The notes below the pieces were generated by a model. It was given only the letters and a program-made list of their open reading frames with translations. It made no database searches and was not told where the DNA came from. Shown here piece after piece: positions 1 through 6,504 of a stretch of 8,679 bases of DNA. The stretch comes from Anaerolineales bacterium (GTDB lineage: Bacteria > Chloroflexota > Anaerolineae > Anaerolineales > DRMV01): the NCBI GenBank assembly GCA_026985785.1, contig JALSPT010000189.1:1-8679 (forward strand). Reading direction: 5' to 3'. The stretch's first letter is position 1. Every line of letters begins with the position of its first letter. The position numbers were made by a program, and so were the translations under genes.

Positions 1-19
1 AAGGGAGGGGAGGGGGGAA

Positions 20-54
20 GGCGGAGGCTGTCCTCACGAAGGACAGCCTCCGCC
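20..54. repeat. Perfect 15-bp inverted repeat (hairpin)
   Basis: Bases 20-34 are the exact reverse complement of bases 40-54, with a 5-base loop (CACGA). The arm reads GGCGGAGGCTGTCCT. G-rich tracts flank it on both sides (3-17 and 56-65). There is no T-run on either strand, so it is not a canonical intrinsic terminator, although it could stop or stabilise a transcript from a gene left of the window. The look of a GC-rich palindrome between purine tracts fits a dispersed intergenic repeat, which only a genome-wide copy count could confirm. Confidence 0.8.
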
Positions 55-155
55 AGGGGGTGGGGAGAGATCTGGCCATACGATAGCCTTATCTACAACA
101 TTTGAGTGCACCCTTGCCTCTTGGCGCTGAAACGACGGATGCGCTCTGTGAGGAG

Positions 156-317
156 CAGGGCTTTTCAAAAGTCTTGCACTTGATTGCTCCAGAGGCGAGG
201 CTCTCTCCTAACCCCCTCCCGAAAGAGGGAAGGGGGAAAGCCGCCGTCAGGAGGCTGGGGGATGGGTGAGATCGACCTCGGCGCGGCAAAATACGGTAAA
301 TTGGCTGAAAAGCCCTG
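156..317. mobile_element. MITE-like element with terminal inverted repeats and target duplication
   Basis: The ends are perfect 12-bp inverted repeats: CAGGGCTTTTCA at 156-167 and TGAAAAGCCCTG at 306-317. Immediately outside lie direct repeats of TGTGAGGA at 147-154 and 318-325. A ninth base differs (G on the left, T on the right), so this could be an 8-bp duplication or a decayed 9-bp one. The roughly 162-bp interior has no credible coding region and contains a palindromic core (203-270). Terminal repeats plus a target-site duplication without a transposase is the pattern of a miniature inverted-repeat transposable element. No IS family is assigned. The right end lies about 40 bases before the promoter of the next gene. 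Confidence 0.6.
203..270. repeat. Imperfect palindromic GC-rich repeat inside the MITE-like element
   Basis: A CCCCCTCCC tract (212-220) pairs with GGGAAGGGGG (227-236) around a short GAAAGA loop, with one bulged base. The outer parts, CTCTCCTAACCCCC at 203-216 and GGGGGATGGGTGAG at 257-270, are also partly complementary. The pyrimidine tract, purine tract and GGAGGCTGGGGGATGGG segment look like a short dispersed palindromic repeat. It shares the GGAGGCTG word with the hairpin at 20-54. It may be a REP-like unit that landed in, or forms the core of, the surrounding element. Confidence 0.5.
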
Positions 318-321
318 TGTG

Positions 322-336
322 AGGATGGTGCATCCT
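322..336. promoter_or_regulatory. Small palindrome at the -35 position (possible operator)
   Basis: AGGATG (322-327) and CATCCT (331-336) form perfect 6-bp arms around a 3-base spacer. The site overlaps the right-hand target repeat of the MITE-like element and sits where the -35 region of the promoter at 354-362 would be. A regulator bound here could block or activate transcription. The arms are short, so chance is a real alternative. Confidence 0.3.
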
Positions 337-353
337 ACCGCAATCTCAAGTTT

Positions 354-362
354 TGTTATACA
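354..362 (+). promoter_or_regulatory. Extended -10 promoter for the SPFH-like gene pair
   Basis: TGTTATACA contains a TG dinucleotide one base before TATACA, matching an extended -10 element. No good -35 hexamer is visible at 334-339, which is tolerable for extended -10 promoters. The predicted transcript would start near 368-370 and give a leader of just under 40 bases before the GTG at 407. It is the only promoter-like sequence I can support in the 1-406 region. Confidence 0.45.
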
Positions 363-406
363 ATGGAGGCAGACGTATTGTCCCTGATGCACAAGGGAGG
401 CCCTTG

Positions 407-1915
407 GTGCTTCGTAAGGTCTGGCGCTACTACACACAACCTTATCACCGTAAACTGCTCCCGATTAGCGTGGGGGTAGGGGTTTATTTTTACCTGCTTC
501 TCCAGCGTTATCATCCCTTTGCCATTTTCCCCGAAATTCGCGAGGCCAAAGACATTCAGGGTTTTGTAGATTGGGTGATGAGCGTATTGACCTACCGGCC
601 TCTCTTGACCTTTTTAGGGCTTTGGACCCTTTTTGGTTTCCTCTTGTTTTTCTGGCTTTTCTTTTTCGCTCAATTTACCCTGCCGGTGCATGGCTGGAAG
701 GAACGCAAGGGCATTTTCCTGCGCCTGTGGTACTATGCTATAGGGATGCACGGCCCTGCGCTGTTCGTGCAGGATGGGCACGTCATCGAAAACAAGGGCG
801 AGCGCTTCAAAAAGGGGCCGGGGGTCATCGTGCTCGATAGCGCCAGCGCAGCCGTGCTCAAGAACGAGGCCAACTTCACCCGTGCTGTGGGGCCTGGTGT
901 GGTTTTCACCGCGGCAGGGGAAACTATCCCCAAGGGGGCGGCTATTGACCTGCGCAAACGCTCCAAAAGCTTAGGGCCTTACCCGGACGAAGACCCTTTT
1001 GCCCCCCAGGGGGCCGACGAGAAAGATGAAGCCTACCGTGAACGCCAGCAACGGCGTTGGGAAACCAGTGGCAAAACCCAGGATGGCACAGAGGTGGTTG
1101 CTCGCCTGCTGGTGGTTTTTGCCCTCGACAAGCATCCCGACGATATCCCCGAAACCGTTTATCAACAACAAAAATTCCGCACCGATTTCAATGGGCATGG
1201 GGTTTCAGCCTGGCGCGCCATTGCCCACCGCCCCATCGAGGCTGAAAAAGACGCCGGCAGCCATCTGGAAGATCGCTTGCTCTCCTGGCACTGGCTTCCT
1301 GCCCGCCTGGCTGCCGACCTGTGGCGAGAATATCTCCAACTGTTCAAACTTTCCGACCTGTTCTCCGAGGTGCGCGATGGGCAATCGGCGCTGGATATCA
1401 TCAACGCAGCGGTGAAGGAGCGTCTGACATCGCCCACTTATCCGGAAATGGTGCGTGATGGTCGCTTGACGGGTCAGAGGCTGACCAGTCGGGAATATGC
1501 TTTGCTCCAAGCACGTGGCATTCGTGTGATCACGTTTTTGATTACCGGTGTGTTCCTGCCGCCTGCTGTGGAAGAAGGGCTGATTTCCCGATGGGTGGCC
1601 AACTGGAAGGCGCGGGCCGAAAGGGAACGGGAGGTGGTGGAGCAAAAACGCCTGCTGGCAAAAAAACGGGGCGAAAGCGCTGCTGCCGAAATGTGGGGGA
1701 GTCTTATCGCCGACGACGTTTGCCAGCAAGCCGCGAGCGATGGCCTCTCGGCGGCAGAATGTCTGGAACGTTTGCTCTATGCCCTCAGTCATGCTATCCA
1801 GACCGACCCGTTGCTTTATCAGGCGCAACAACCCGAATTCAACAGCCTGAAAATGCTGTGGGCCTGGGCGCACGATTTTGCCCATGAGCAACAACCGTCG
1901 GAGGAGCAGGTATGA
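407..1915 (+). CDS. SPFH/band-7-like membrane protein, first of a tandem pair
   Basis: A 502-residue membrane-anchored protein of unknown function. Two hydrophobic segments (about residues 17-33 and 66-88) are followed by a soluble region with SPFH/band-7 features. These are a GPG near 137-139, a second VGPGVVF stretch, AIDLRKRSK (the usual DLR strand), then TQDGTEV at 224-230 where stomatins have a T-K/R-D-G turn. Further on, GIRVITFLITGVFLPP ends at P385-P386 and runs into a charged helix rich in A, R, E and K (about 393-430), as in SPFH coiled coils. I chose GTG at 407 because GGGAGG ends six bases before it. The longer reading from TTG at 353 would begin inside the promoter and lacks a ribosome site. 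The stop overlaps the next start by ATGA. SPFH membership is my pattern call and is divergent. Such proteins usually oligomerise as membrane scaffolds, often with proteases. Confidence 0.65.
   Translation: MLRKVWRYYTQPYHRKLLPISVGVGVYFYLLLQRYHPFAIFPEIREAKDIQGFVDWVMSVLTYRPLLTFLGLWTLFGFLLFFWLFFFAQFTLPVHGWKERKGIFLRLWYYAIGMHGPALFVQDGHVIENKGERFKKGPGVIVLDSASAAVLKNEANFTRAVGPGVVFTAAGETIPKGAAIDLRKRSKSLGPYPDEDPFAPQGADEKDEAYRERQQRRWETSGKTQDGTEVVARLLVVFALDKHPDDIPETVYQQQKFRTDFNGHGVSAWRAIAHRPIEAEKDAGSHLEDRLLSWHWLPARLAADLWREYLQLFKLSDLFSEVRDGQSALDIINAAVKERLTSPTYPEMVRDGRLTGQRLTSREYALLQARGIRVITFLITGVFLPPAVEEGLISRWVANWKARAEREREVVEQKRLLAKKRGESAAAEMWGSLIADDVCQQAASDGLSAAECLERLLYALSHAIQTDPLLYQAQQPEFNSLKMLWAWAHDFAHEQQPSEEQV
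1900..1906 (+). promoter_or_regulatory. Ribosome binding site for the second SPFH-like gene
   Basis: GGAGGAG ends five bases before the ATG at 1912 and lies inside the end of the upstream gene. Together with the ATGA overlap it fixes the start and implies coupled translation of the two proteins, as expected for subunits made in a set ratio. Confidence 0.8.
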
Positions 1916-3687
1916 TCACCGCCCTCCGTCAGTTCCTCAAAGATCTCCAAGCGGTATGGGGATGGCTGCTGTCTTTCGTGAGTCGTCCCCTTCTGCGCGC
2001 CCTGGAGCGGGTGTTGACGGTGGACAAAACCTGGGGACTGCGGCGGGGGGTGGTGCGCGACCTGATGGTGTTCGGCATCGTGGGCTGGATTTTGTTCGAC
2101 CATTGGGGCATCGTTTCCAATACCGGTATCTTGATAGTATGGGGTAAGGTACAGGGCTCCACGCTTGCCAGGCTCATTGGCGTGGCGTTCCTGGCGCTGC
2201 CGCGTTACGTGCTCAAACTGGCAATGGTGTTCCTGCTTCCCGAAAGCATGCGCGTCTGGCTACTGGCCATCCTGCCATACTTTTTGGCCAAATACGTCGC
2301 CACGCGCTATGTGGAAGACATTTACGAAGTGAGCGACGCCTTGCGCGATCGAGAGGAAGGCCTCGAAGTTGCCAATGAGTTCCTTCTGCGGGCAGCTTTT
2401 GCGGATGGATACGGACGGGTGAAGGAAAAGAAAACCTGGGGGTGCCGCCTGTTGTGGAAGTTGCGTCCTTTGGTGTGCCCGACGGAAGAAGAATGCCTCC
2501 GATGGGGACGGAGCCGACAGTACGGGGTGCGGGTTCCTTTGTGGCGGCATTTCATAGATTTCCTCCGGGGCAAACCGTTGGGATGCCCGCATACGTTGGC
2601 CATCATCGGCGGCGAAGTCAAAGACCGGCGCTCGCCGCTCTTGTTGGTAGGGGGGCCGGGGTACGTGTTCATCAGTGCAGATAGCGCGGCTTTCTTCGAG
2701 CGGCCAGATGGCACCGGCCAGGTGGTGCCCCCGACGCGCAAAAGGCTCTATCTGATGCGAGGTTTCGAGCGCCTCCGCCGCGTGGTCAGCCTGCAGGAAC
2801 ACAAAATGAGCGTCACTATCCATACGCGTAGCCGCGACGGCATCCCCATCGAAGTGCAAGATGTCGAACTTCTCTTCAGCCTCTACCGCGGCCGCCGTCC
2901 CCCCACGCCAGACAATCCCTACCCGTTTTCGGAAAGCGCCCTCCGCCGCCTTGTGTACAGCGAAATGGCCTCACCGCTCACCGATCGCTGGGAAGCCCTG
3001 GCCAGCAGCCGGTTGCTCACCAACACCATGCGCAGCGCAGCCCGCTCCACCCTCAGTACCTTTATTCGCAGCCAGACGGTGGTCGAATTCCTTGCCAGTG
3101 TCAGCCCCAGCGACTGGGATACCCTGGAAGCCACGTATCGCCAGATTGCCCAAGACCTTCAACCTCCGCAAAACGGCGTTGGCCCCGCTCTTTCTCCTCC
3201 ACCGCACCCGGCTGCCCCTGCTTTTGTCCCCCGCCCTAAAATCGCGGAGCGGTTTCAGGCCTTTCTCAACAGCGAACAAGGCCGAAACGCCCGCCTCAAA
3301 GGCGTGGGGCTTGAATGGATCGGCCTGGGTGCCTGGCATACCCCCGTAGCCAAAGTGATCGACCAGCATCTGGATGCCTGGCGATTGAGCATTGCCAACG
3401 TCTTGCGCTCTTCCCCTGTGGTCTTGCAACAGCTGGAACACCAGCGCCGCACTTCGGCCTTTGTGGAATACGTGCGGGAACTGCTGGCCTGGTTCCAGAA
3501 CACGCAGGGAGAGAGCACGCGGCAGCGCCAGTACGCGTTGCTGAAATACATCCTTGAACGGCTGGAATTTGCTGCCCTTACGCGCTACGGTGGAATGAGC
3601 CATGCCCCTGCCAGTTGGCGGCGCGCGGGCCGCTACCTGCGCGGTCTGGTGCCCCATGACGTCGATCGGGCTGACAATGTCTCTTGA
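1912..3687 (+). CDS. SPFH/band-7-like membrane protein, second of a tandem pair
   Basis: A 591-residue protein of unknown function. The first 130 residues are strongly hydrophobic, with about four membrane segments (near 47-63, 66-79, 88-109 and 113-130). A soluble part follows. Residues about 244-325 read like a band-7 domain: LLLVGGPGYVFIS at the start, a G-x-x-L-x-x-GFERLRRVVSLQEHK stretch where SPFH proteins have their DLR strand, and TRSRDGIPIEVQDVELLFSL with RDG at 308-310. Near the C-terminus, GVGLEWIGLGAWHTP followed by a helix resembles the second half of SPFH domains. A proline-rich linker lies around 415-440. The protein is not closely similar to its upstream neighbour at residue level but has the same plan, like HflK and HflC. 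No FtsH or NfeD partner is visible in the window. Fold assignment is inference; the gene itself is secure. Confidence 0.65.
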   Translation: MITALRQFLKDLQAVWGWLLSFVSRPLLRALERVLTVDKTWGLRRGVVRDLMVFGIVGWILFDHWGIVSNTGILIVWGKVQGSTLARLIGVAFLALPRYVLKLAMVFLLPESMRVWLLAILPYFLAKYVATRYVEDIYEVSDALRDREEGLEVANEFLLRAAFADGYGRVKEKKTWGCRLLWKLRPLVCPTEEECLRWGRSRQYGVRVPLWRHFIDFLRGKPLGCPHTLAIIGGEVKDRRSPLLLVGGPGYVFISADSAAFFERPDGTGQVVPPTRKRLYLMRGFERLRRVVSLQEHKMSVTIHTRSRDGIPIEVQDVELLFSLYRGRRPPTPDNPYPFSESALRRLVYSEMASPLTDRWEALASSRLLTNTMRSAARSTLSTFIRSQTVVEFLASVSPSDWDTLEATYRQIAQDLQPPQNGVGPALSPPPHPAAPAFVPRPKIAERFQAFLNSEQGRNARLKGVGLEWIGLGAWHTPVAKVIDQHLDAWRLSIANVLRSSPVVLQQLEHQRRTSAFVEYVRELLAWFQNTQGESTRQRQYALLKYILERLEFAALTRYGGMSHAPASWRRAGRYLRGLVPHDVDRADNVS

Positions 3688-3713
3688 GGTGGTCTGGGAG
3701 GAGTGAAAAAAGG

Positions 3714-3770
3714 GCACCTGCGAAACCTCTCGCCCGGTGCAGGCTCGGTTCACCCTCGGCTGAGGTGTGG
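3714..3770 (+). promoter_or_regulatory. Structured leader of the psuK operon (two hairpins)
   Basis: The 100-base gap between the SPFH-like pair and psuK contains two foldable segments. The first pairs GCACC (3714-3718) with GGTGC (3736-3740) and, inside it, GCGA (3720-3723) with TCGC (3730-3733). The second pairs CACCCTC (3751-3757) with GAGGTGTG (3762-3769) around a GGCT loop with one bulged base. It ends only about five bases before the ribosome binding site. No T-run follows, so it is not an intrinsic terminator. I do not recognise a known riboswitch class. It may control translation of psuK or process the transcript. Confidence 0.35.
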
Positions 3771-3775
3771 CTGAA

Positions 3776-3783
3776 GGAGGAGG
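3776..3783 (+). promoter_or_regulatory. Ribosome binding site deciding the psuK start
   Basis: GGAGGAGG ends four bases before the ATG at 3788. An in-frame extension to 3767 would place the start codon upstream of this site, so the ATG is preferred. Confidence 0.8.
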
Positions 3784-3787
3784 AAAC

Positions 3788-4741
3788 ATGCAGTCTTGGG
3801 AAAGTCCCCGTCCCGACGCCCCCGTGCTGGTGCTGGGGAGCACGGCGGTCGATACCATTGCCTATCCGCAAACGCCGTTGGAAGAAGGCGTTGCTGTGCC
3901 GGCCCACATGCGCACGGCCAGCGGTGGCGTGGCCCGAAACATTGCTGAGAACCTGGCGCGGCTGGGGCAACCGGTGGCGCTCATCTCCGCGGTAGGAGCC
4001 GATGCTGTGGGCGAGCGCCTGCTGGCCGAACTCCAGGCCGTGGGTGTGGATACGCAGGCCGTGCTGCGCTCCGAAGACTATCCCACCGGGCGCTACGTCG
4101 GCGTGCTTCGCCCCGAAGGCGGCCTGTACTACGGCTTGCACGACATGCGCATCAGCGCCGCCTTGACATCGGCGCATCTCCATGCCCATGCCGAGCTGTT
4201 CGACCAAGCCGCCGCGCTGGTGCTCGATGCCAATCTGCCCAAGGCTACCTTGCGCACTGCCTTCGCGTTGGCCCGCAAAGCCCATCTTCCCATCGCTGCT
4301 GACCCTACTTCCCCTCAATTGGCTGCCCGCCTACAGCGTTACCTGCCTCGCCTCGCGCTGATTACCCCCAATCACCAGGAAGCTGCAGCCCTGATAGGAC
4401 GCCCCCTCGATCCCTCCCATCTTGAACAGATTGCCAGCGCTGCCAAGGCGCTGGTGGCGCACGGGGTGGGGCTGGTGGTCGTCACCCTGGCCGAATTCGG
4501 GCTGTGGTATGCCACTGCCGACGCGAACGGCCATCTTCCCGCGTTGCGCACCGAGATCATCGATCCTACCGGTGCGGGGGATGCCCTGACTGCCGCACTG
4601 GTCTATGGCCTGCTCCATGGCCTTCCCGTAGACGATGCCATCCAACTGGGCATCTCTGCTGCTGCCCTGGCCCTCAACGCCGAGGGCAACGTCCCTGCCG
4701 ATCTCTCCCTGGAACGCATTTACGATCAACTGGTTGTCTAA
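3788..4741 (+). CDS. psuK: Pseudouridine kinase (PfkB family)
   Basis: A cytoplasmic PfkB/ribokinase-family sugar kinase of 317 residues, close to the usual PsuK size. The expected reaction is ATP-dependent phosphorylation of pseudouridine to pseudouridine 5'-phosphate. The N-terminal strand VLVLGSTAVD carries the substrate-contacting Asp at 22. SGGVARNIAENLARLG (from residue 45) is the PfkB glycine-rich substrate signature. ITPNHQEA (192-199) is the conserved PN-x-x-E segment. DPTGAGD (259-265) is PfkB signature 2, with the anion-hole glycines and catalytic base D265. The family alone does not fix the substrate, because ribokinase, adenosine kinase and others share these motifs. The directly following psuG, only 10 bases away, is what identifies it as PsuK. 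A strong ribosome site precedes the start. Nothing is truncated. Confidence 0.88.
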   Translation: MQSWESPRPDAPVLVLGSTAVDTIAYPQTPLEEGVAVPAHMRTASGGVARNIAENLARLGQPVALISAVGADAVGERLLAELQAVGVDTQAVLRSEDYPTGRYVGVLRPEGGLYYGLHDMRISAALTSAHLHAHAELFDQAAALVLDANLPKATLRTAFALARKAHLPIAADPTSPQLAARLQRYLPRLALITPNHQEAAALIGRPLDPSHLEQIASAAKALVAHGVGLVVVTLAEFGLWYATADANGHLPALRTEIIDPTGAGDALTAALVYGLLHGLPVDDAIQLGISAAALALNAEGNVPADLSLERIYDQLVV

Positions 4742-4751
4742 AAGGAGAACT

Positions 4752-5690
4752 ATGCACCGCCTACAACCTCCTCCTCACTTTCGTGTCGCCCCGCACGTCG
4801 CACGGGCCCTTTCCTTACATATGCCGGTGGTCGCGCTGGAATCCACCGTGATCACCCACGGCCTGCCCCGCCCCGACAACCTCTCGCTGGCGCATGATAT
4901 GGAAACCACCATCCAAAACGGCGGCGCCACCCCGGCAACCGTTGGCGTCCTCAACGGCAAGGTGATCGTTGGGTTGAACGACGCTGAACTCCAGGCGTTG
5001 GCCAATGCCTCGTCGCCGCGAAAGATCAGCGCCCGCGATTTCGGTCCCGCGATTGCCCAAAAAGCAACCGGCGGCACCACGGTGGCCGGCACCTTGCTGG
5101 CAGCCCATCGGGCGGGCATCCGTGTTTTCGCTACCGGTGGCATCGGTGGCGTGCACCGCTGGCCGCCTTATGACGTCTCCGCCGATTTGCCAGCCCTGGC
5201 GTGGCACCCGGTGATCGTCGTTTGTGCCGGGGCGAAGGCCATCCTCGACCTACCGGCCACGTTGGAAATGCTGGAAACGTTCAGCGTGCCGGTGGTGGGT
5301 TACCAAACCGAAGAATTCCCGGCCTTTTATTCGCGAGAAAGCGGCCTGAAGACCCCGCATCATGCTCACAGCGCTGCCGAAGTTGCGGACATTGCCAAAG
5401 CGCATTGGGCCTTGGGGATGGAAAGCGCGGTGCTCGTGGTGGTGCCGCCTCCTTCCTCGGCGGCCATGCCCTACGACGAGGTGGAAGCCGCCATCCAACA
5501 GGCGCTGCAAGAAGCCGAGCAACGGGGAATCCGCGGTCAGGCCAGCACGCCGTTTCTGCTCAGCCGGGTCAGTGAATTGACCGGCCATGCCAGCCTGGAG
5601 GCCAATCTGGCGCTGTTGAAGAACAACGCCGCCGTGGCCGCCCAGATTGCGCGTGCGCTGGCCTCGCCTCCTGCCAACGTCTTCATTTGA
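4752..5690 (+). CDS. psuG: Pseudouridine-5'-phosphate glycosidase
   Basis: A cytoplasmic glycosidase of 312 residues, the same length as E. coli PsuG (YeiN). It reversibly cleaves the C-C glycosidic bond of pseudouridine 5'-phosphate to uracil plus ribose 5-phosphate. Motifs typical of the family run in order: VVALESTVITHGLPRPDN (E30), KISARDF (K91), GGTTVAGTLLAAHRAGI, VFATGGIGGVHR, DVSADL (D145), VVCAGAKAILD (K162, matching the Schiff-base lysine K166 of the E. coli enzyme by my alignment from memory), VPVVGYQTEEFPAF, TPFLLSRVSELTG and KNNA (290-293). The usual N/V-P-I-P-E-E stretch is altered to VPPPSSAAMP. The start at 4752 has GGAG five bases upstream (AAAGGAGAACT); a longer in-frame reading from 4635 would run deep into psuK and is rejected. 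It lies 10 bases after psuK and 4 bases before the next gene. Confidence 0.95.
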   Translation: MHRLQPPPHFRVAPHVARALSLHMPVVALESTVITHGLPRPDNLSLAHDMETTIQNGGATPATVGVLNGKVIVGLNDAELQALANASSPRKISARDFGPAIAQKATGGTTVAGTLLAAHRAGIRVFATGGIGGVHRWPPYDVSADLPALAWHPVIVVCAGAKAILDLPATLEMLETFSVPVVGYQTEEFPAFYSRESGLKTPHHAHSAAEVADIAKAHWALGMESAVLVVVPPPSSAAMPYDEVEAAIQQALQEAEQRGIRGQASTPFLLSRVSELTGHASLEANLALLKNNAAVAAQIARALASPPANVFI

Positions 5691-5694
5691 GCCC

Positions 5695-6504
5695 ATGGAA
5701 CATACCCTGACGCTTGCTCTCGCCCAGATGGATGTCATCGTGGGCGATTGGGGCGCTAATTTGCGCCAGGCCACCGCAGCCGCCGCCCAGGCCGCCCGCC
5801 GCGGCGCGGCGCTGTTGTTGCTCCCCGAACTGTGGGCTTACGGCTATGCACCAGCCCATTTTGCTGCCTGGGCGCATCCCCTCGGGGAAGGCGTTTTTGC
5901 CCACATGGCTGCGCTGGCAAAATCCTACCGCCTGGCCGTGGGCGGCTCGCATCTGGAGCGTGCCCCGGAGGGCATTTACAACACCTTCGCTCTCTACGGC
6001 CCCCAGGGGCAACTGTGGGGCGCTTATCGCAAAATTCACCGTTTCCTGCCCATGGGGGAAGGGCGGCTGCGGGCTGGCGAGCGCGTGTGCGTGGCCGACA
6101 CGCCGTGGGGAAAGGTAGGGCTTGCCGTGTGCTACGACCTGCGTTTCCCCGAGATTTTCCGCTTGCAGGCGTTTGCGGGGGCGCGGGTGTTGTTGCTCGT
6201 TGCTCAGTGGCCGCAAAGTCGTATCGCCCACTGGGAAGCCCTGCTGCGCGCCCGCGCCATCGAAAACCAGGCCTTTGTGGCCGCCGCCAACCGCGTGGGG
6301 GCGCAGGAGCGCACCGTTTTCGGCGGGCAGAGCGCCGTGCTCTCGCCGCGCGGCGAGGTGGTTGCCCTGGCAGGCGCACAGGAAACCTTGCTCATCGCCA
6401 CCATCGACCTGCAGGCCGCAGACCATTACCGCCGTGAATTCCCCGCGCTGCAACACGCCGTGCCATCAGCCTATCGACTGGAGGAGGCAGAGGATGGCAT
6501 CTGA
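5695..6504 (+). CDS. Carbon-nitrogen hydrolase (nitrilase superfamily, Nit/omega-amidase-like)
   Basis: A cytoplasmic amidase of 269 residues, a normal length for the Nit branch. The three catalytic residues are all present: Glu45 in LLLLPELW, Lys113 in YRKIHRF, and the nucleophile Cys146 in VCYDLRFPEIFR. GLAVCYDLRFPE is typical of omega-amidase, deaminated-glutathione amidase and YafV-like enzymes. It differs from the CYGRHHP active site of eukaryotic-type beta-ureidopropionase, so a role in reductive uracil breakdown is not supported directly. Substrate is unknown; small dicarboxylic monoamides are the family norm. The ATG at 5695 follows the psuG stop by 4 bases and has no clear ribosome site, suggesting reinitiation after psuG. 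GC content is very high in places (77% over 6301-6360). The 3' end overlaps the next gene by 11 bases. Confidence 0.85.
   Translation: MEHTLTLALAQMDVIVGDWGANLRQATAAAAQAARRGAALLLLPELWAYGYAPAHFAAWAHPLGEGVFAHMAALAKSYRLAVGGSHLERAPEGIYNTFALYGPQGQLWGAYRKIHRFLPMGEGRLRAGERVCVADTPWGKVGLAVCYDLRFPEIFRLQAFAGARVLLLVAQWPQSRIAHWEALLRARAIENQAFVAAANRVGAQERTVFGGQSAVLSPRGEVVALAGAQETLLIATIDLQAADHYRREFPALQHAVPSAYRLEEAEDGI
6480..6487 (+). promoter_or_regulatory. Ribosome binding site for the GT-C-like gene
   Basis: GGAGGAGG at 6480-6487 ends six bases before the ATG at 6494, inside the end of the hydrolase gene. It decides the start against a much longer in-frame extension to 6122, which would be out-of-frame hydrolase sequence. 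Confidence 0.8.

Noticed and set aside
3..17. G-quadruplex
   Set aside because: Only three separate runs of three or more G are present before the hairpin begins, so a standard three-layer quadruplex is not supported.
20..54. Intrinsic transcription terminator
   Set aside because: The stem is strong but no T-run follows on either strand, so it is listed as a repeat instead.
3714..3770. Known riboswitch (c-di-GMP, SAH, preQ1 and TPP considered)
   Set aside because: A few short words resemble parts of these classes, but none of their conserved cores is present.
2971..3858. 295-residue open frame on the minus strand
   Set aside because: It lies opposite the second SPFH-like gene and the psuK leader, has no ribosome site or recognisable motif, and is a by-product of GC-rich codons.
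3578..4318. 246-residue open frame on the minus strand
   Set aside because: It is antisense to psuK, whose PfkB motifs clearly define the real frame.
4635..4751. 39-codon N-terminal extension of psuG
   Set aside because: It overlaps the end of psuK in another frame. The ATG at 4752 with GGAG gives the normal family length.
5683..6456. 257-residue open frame on the minus strand
   Set aside because: It is antisense to the hydrolase, which carries the complete Glu-Lys-Cys active site; the minus-strand product is low-complexity and unrecognisable.
6122..6493. 124-codon N-terminal extension of the GT-C-like gene
   Set aside because: It overlaps the hydrolase in another frame and encodes Arg/Pro/Cys-rich sequence without membrane segments. 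The ATG at 6494 has a strong ribosome site.
5695..6504. Beta-ureidopropionase acting on uracil breakdown products
   Set aside because: The nucleophile context is CYDLRFPE, not the CYGRHHP type, so only a general amidase call is justified.
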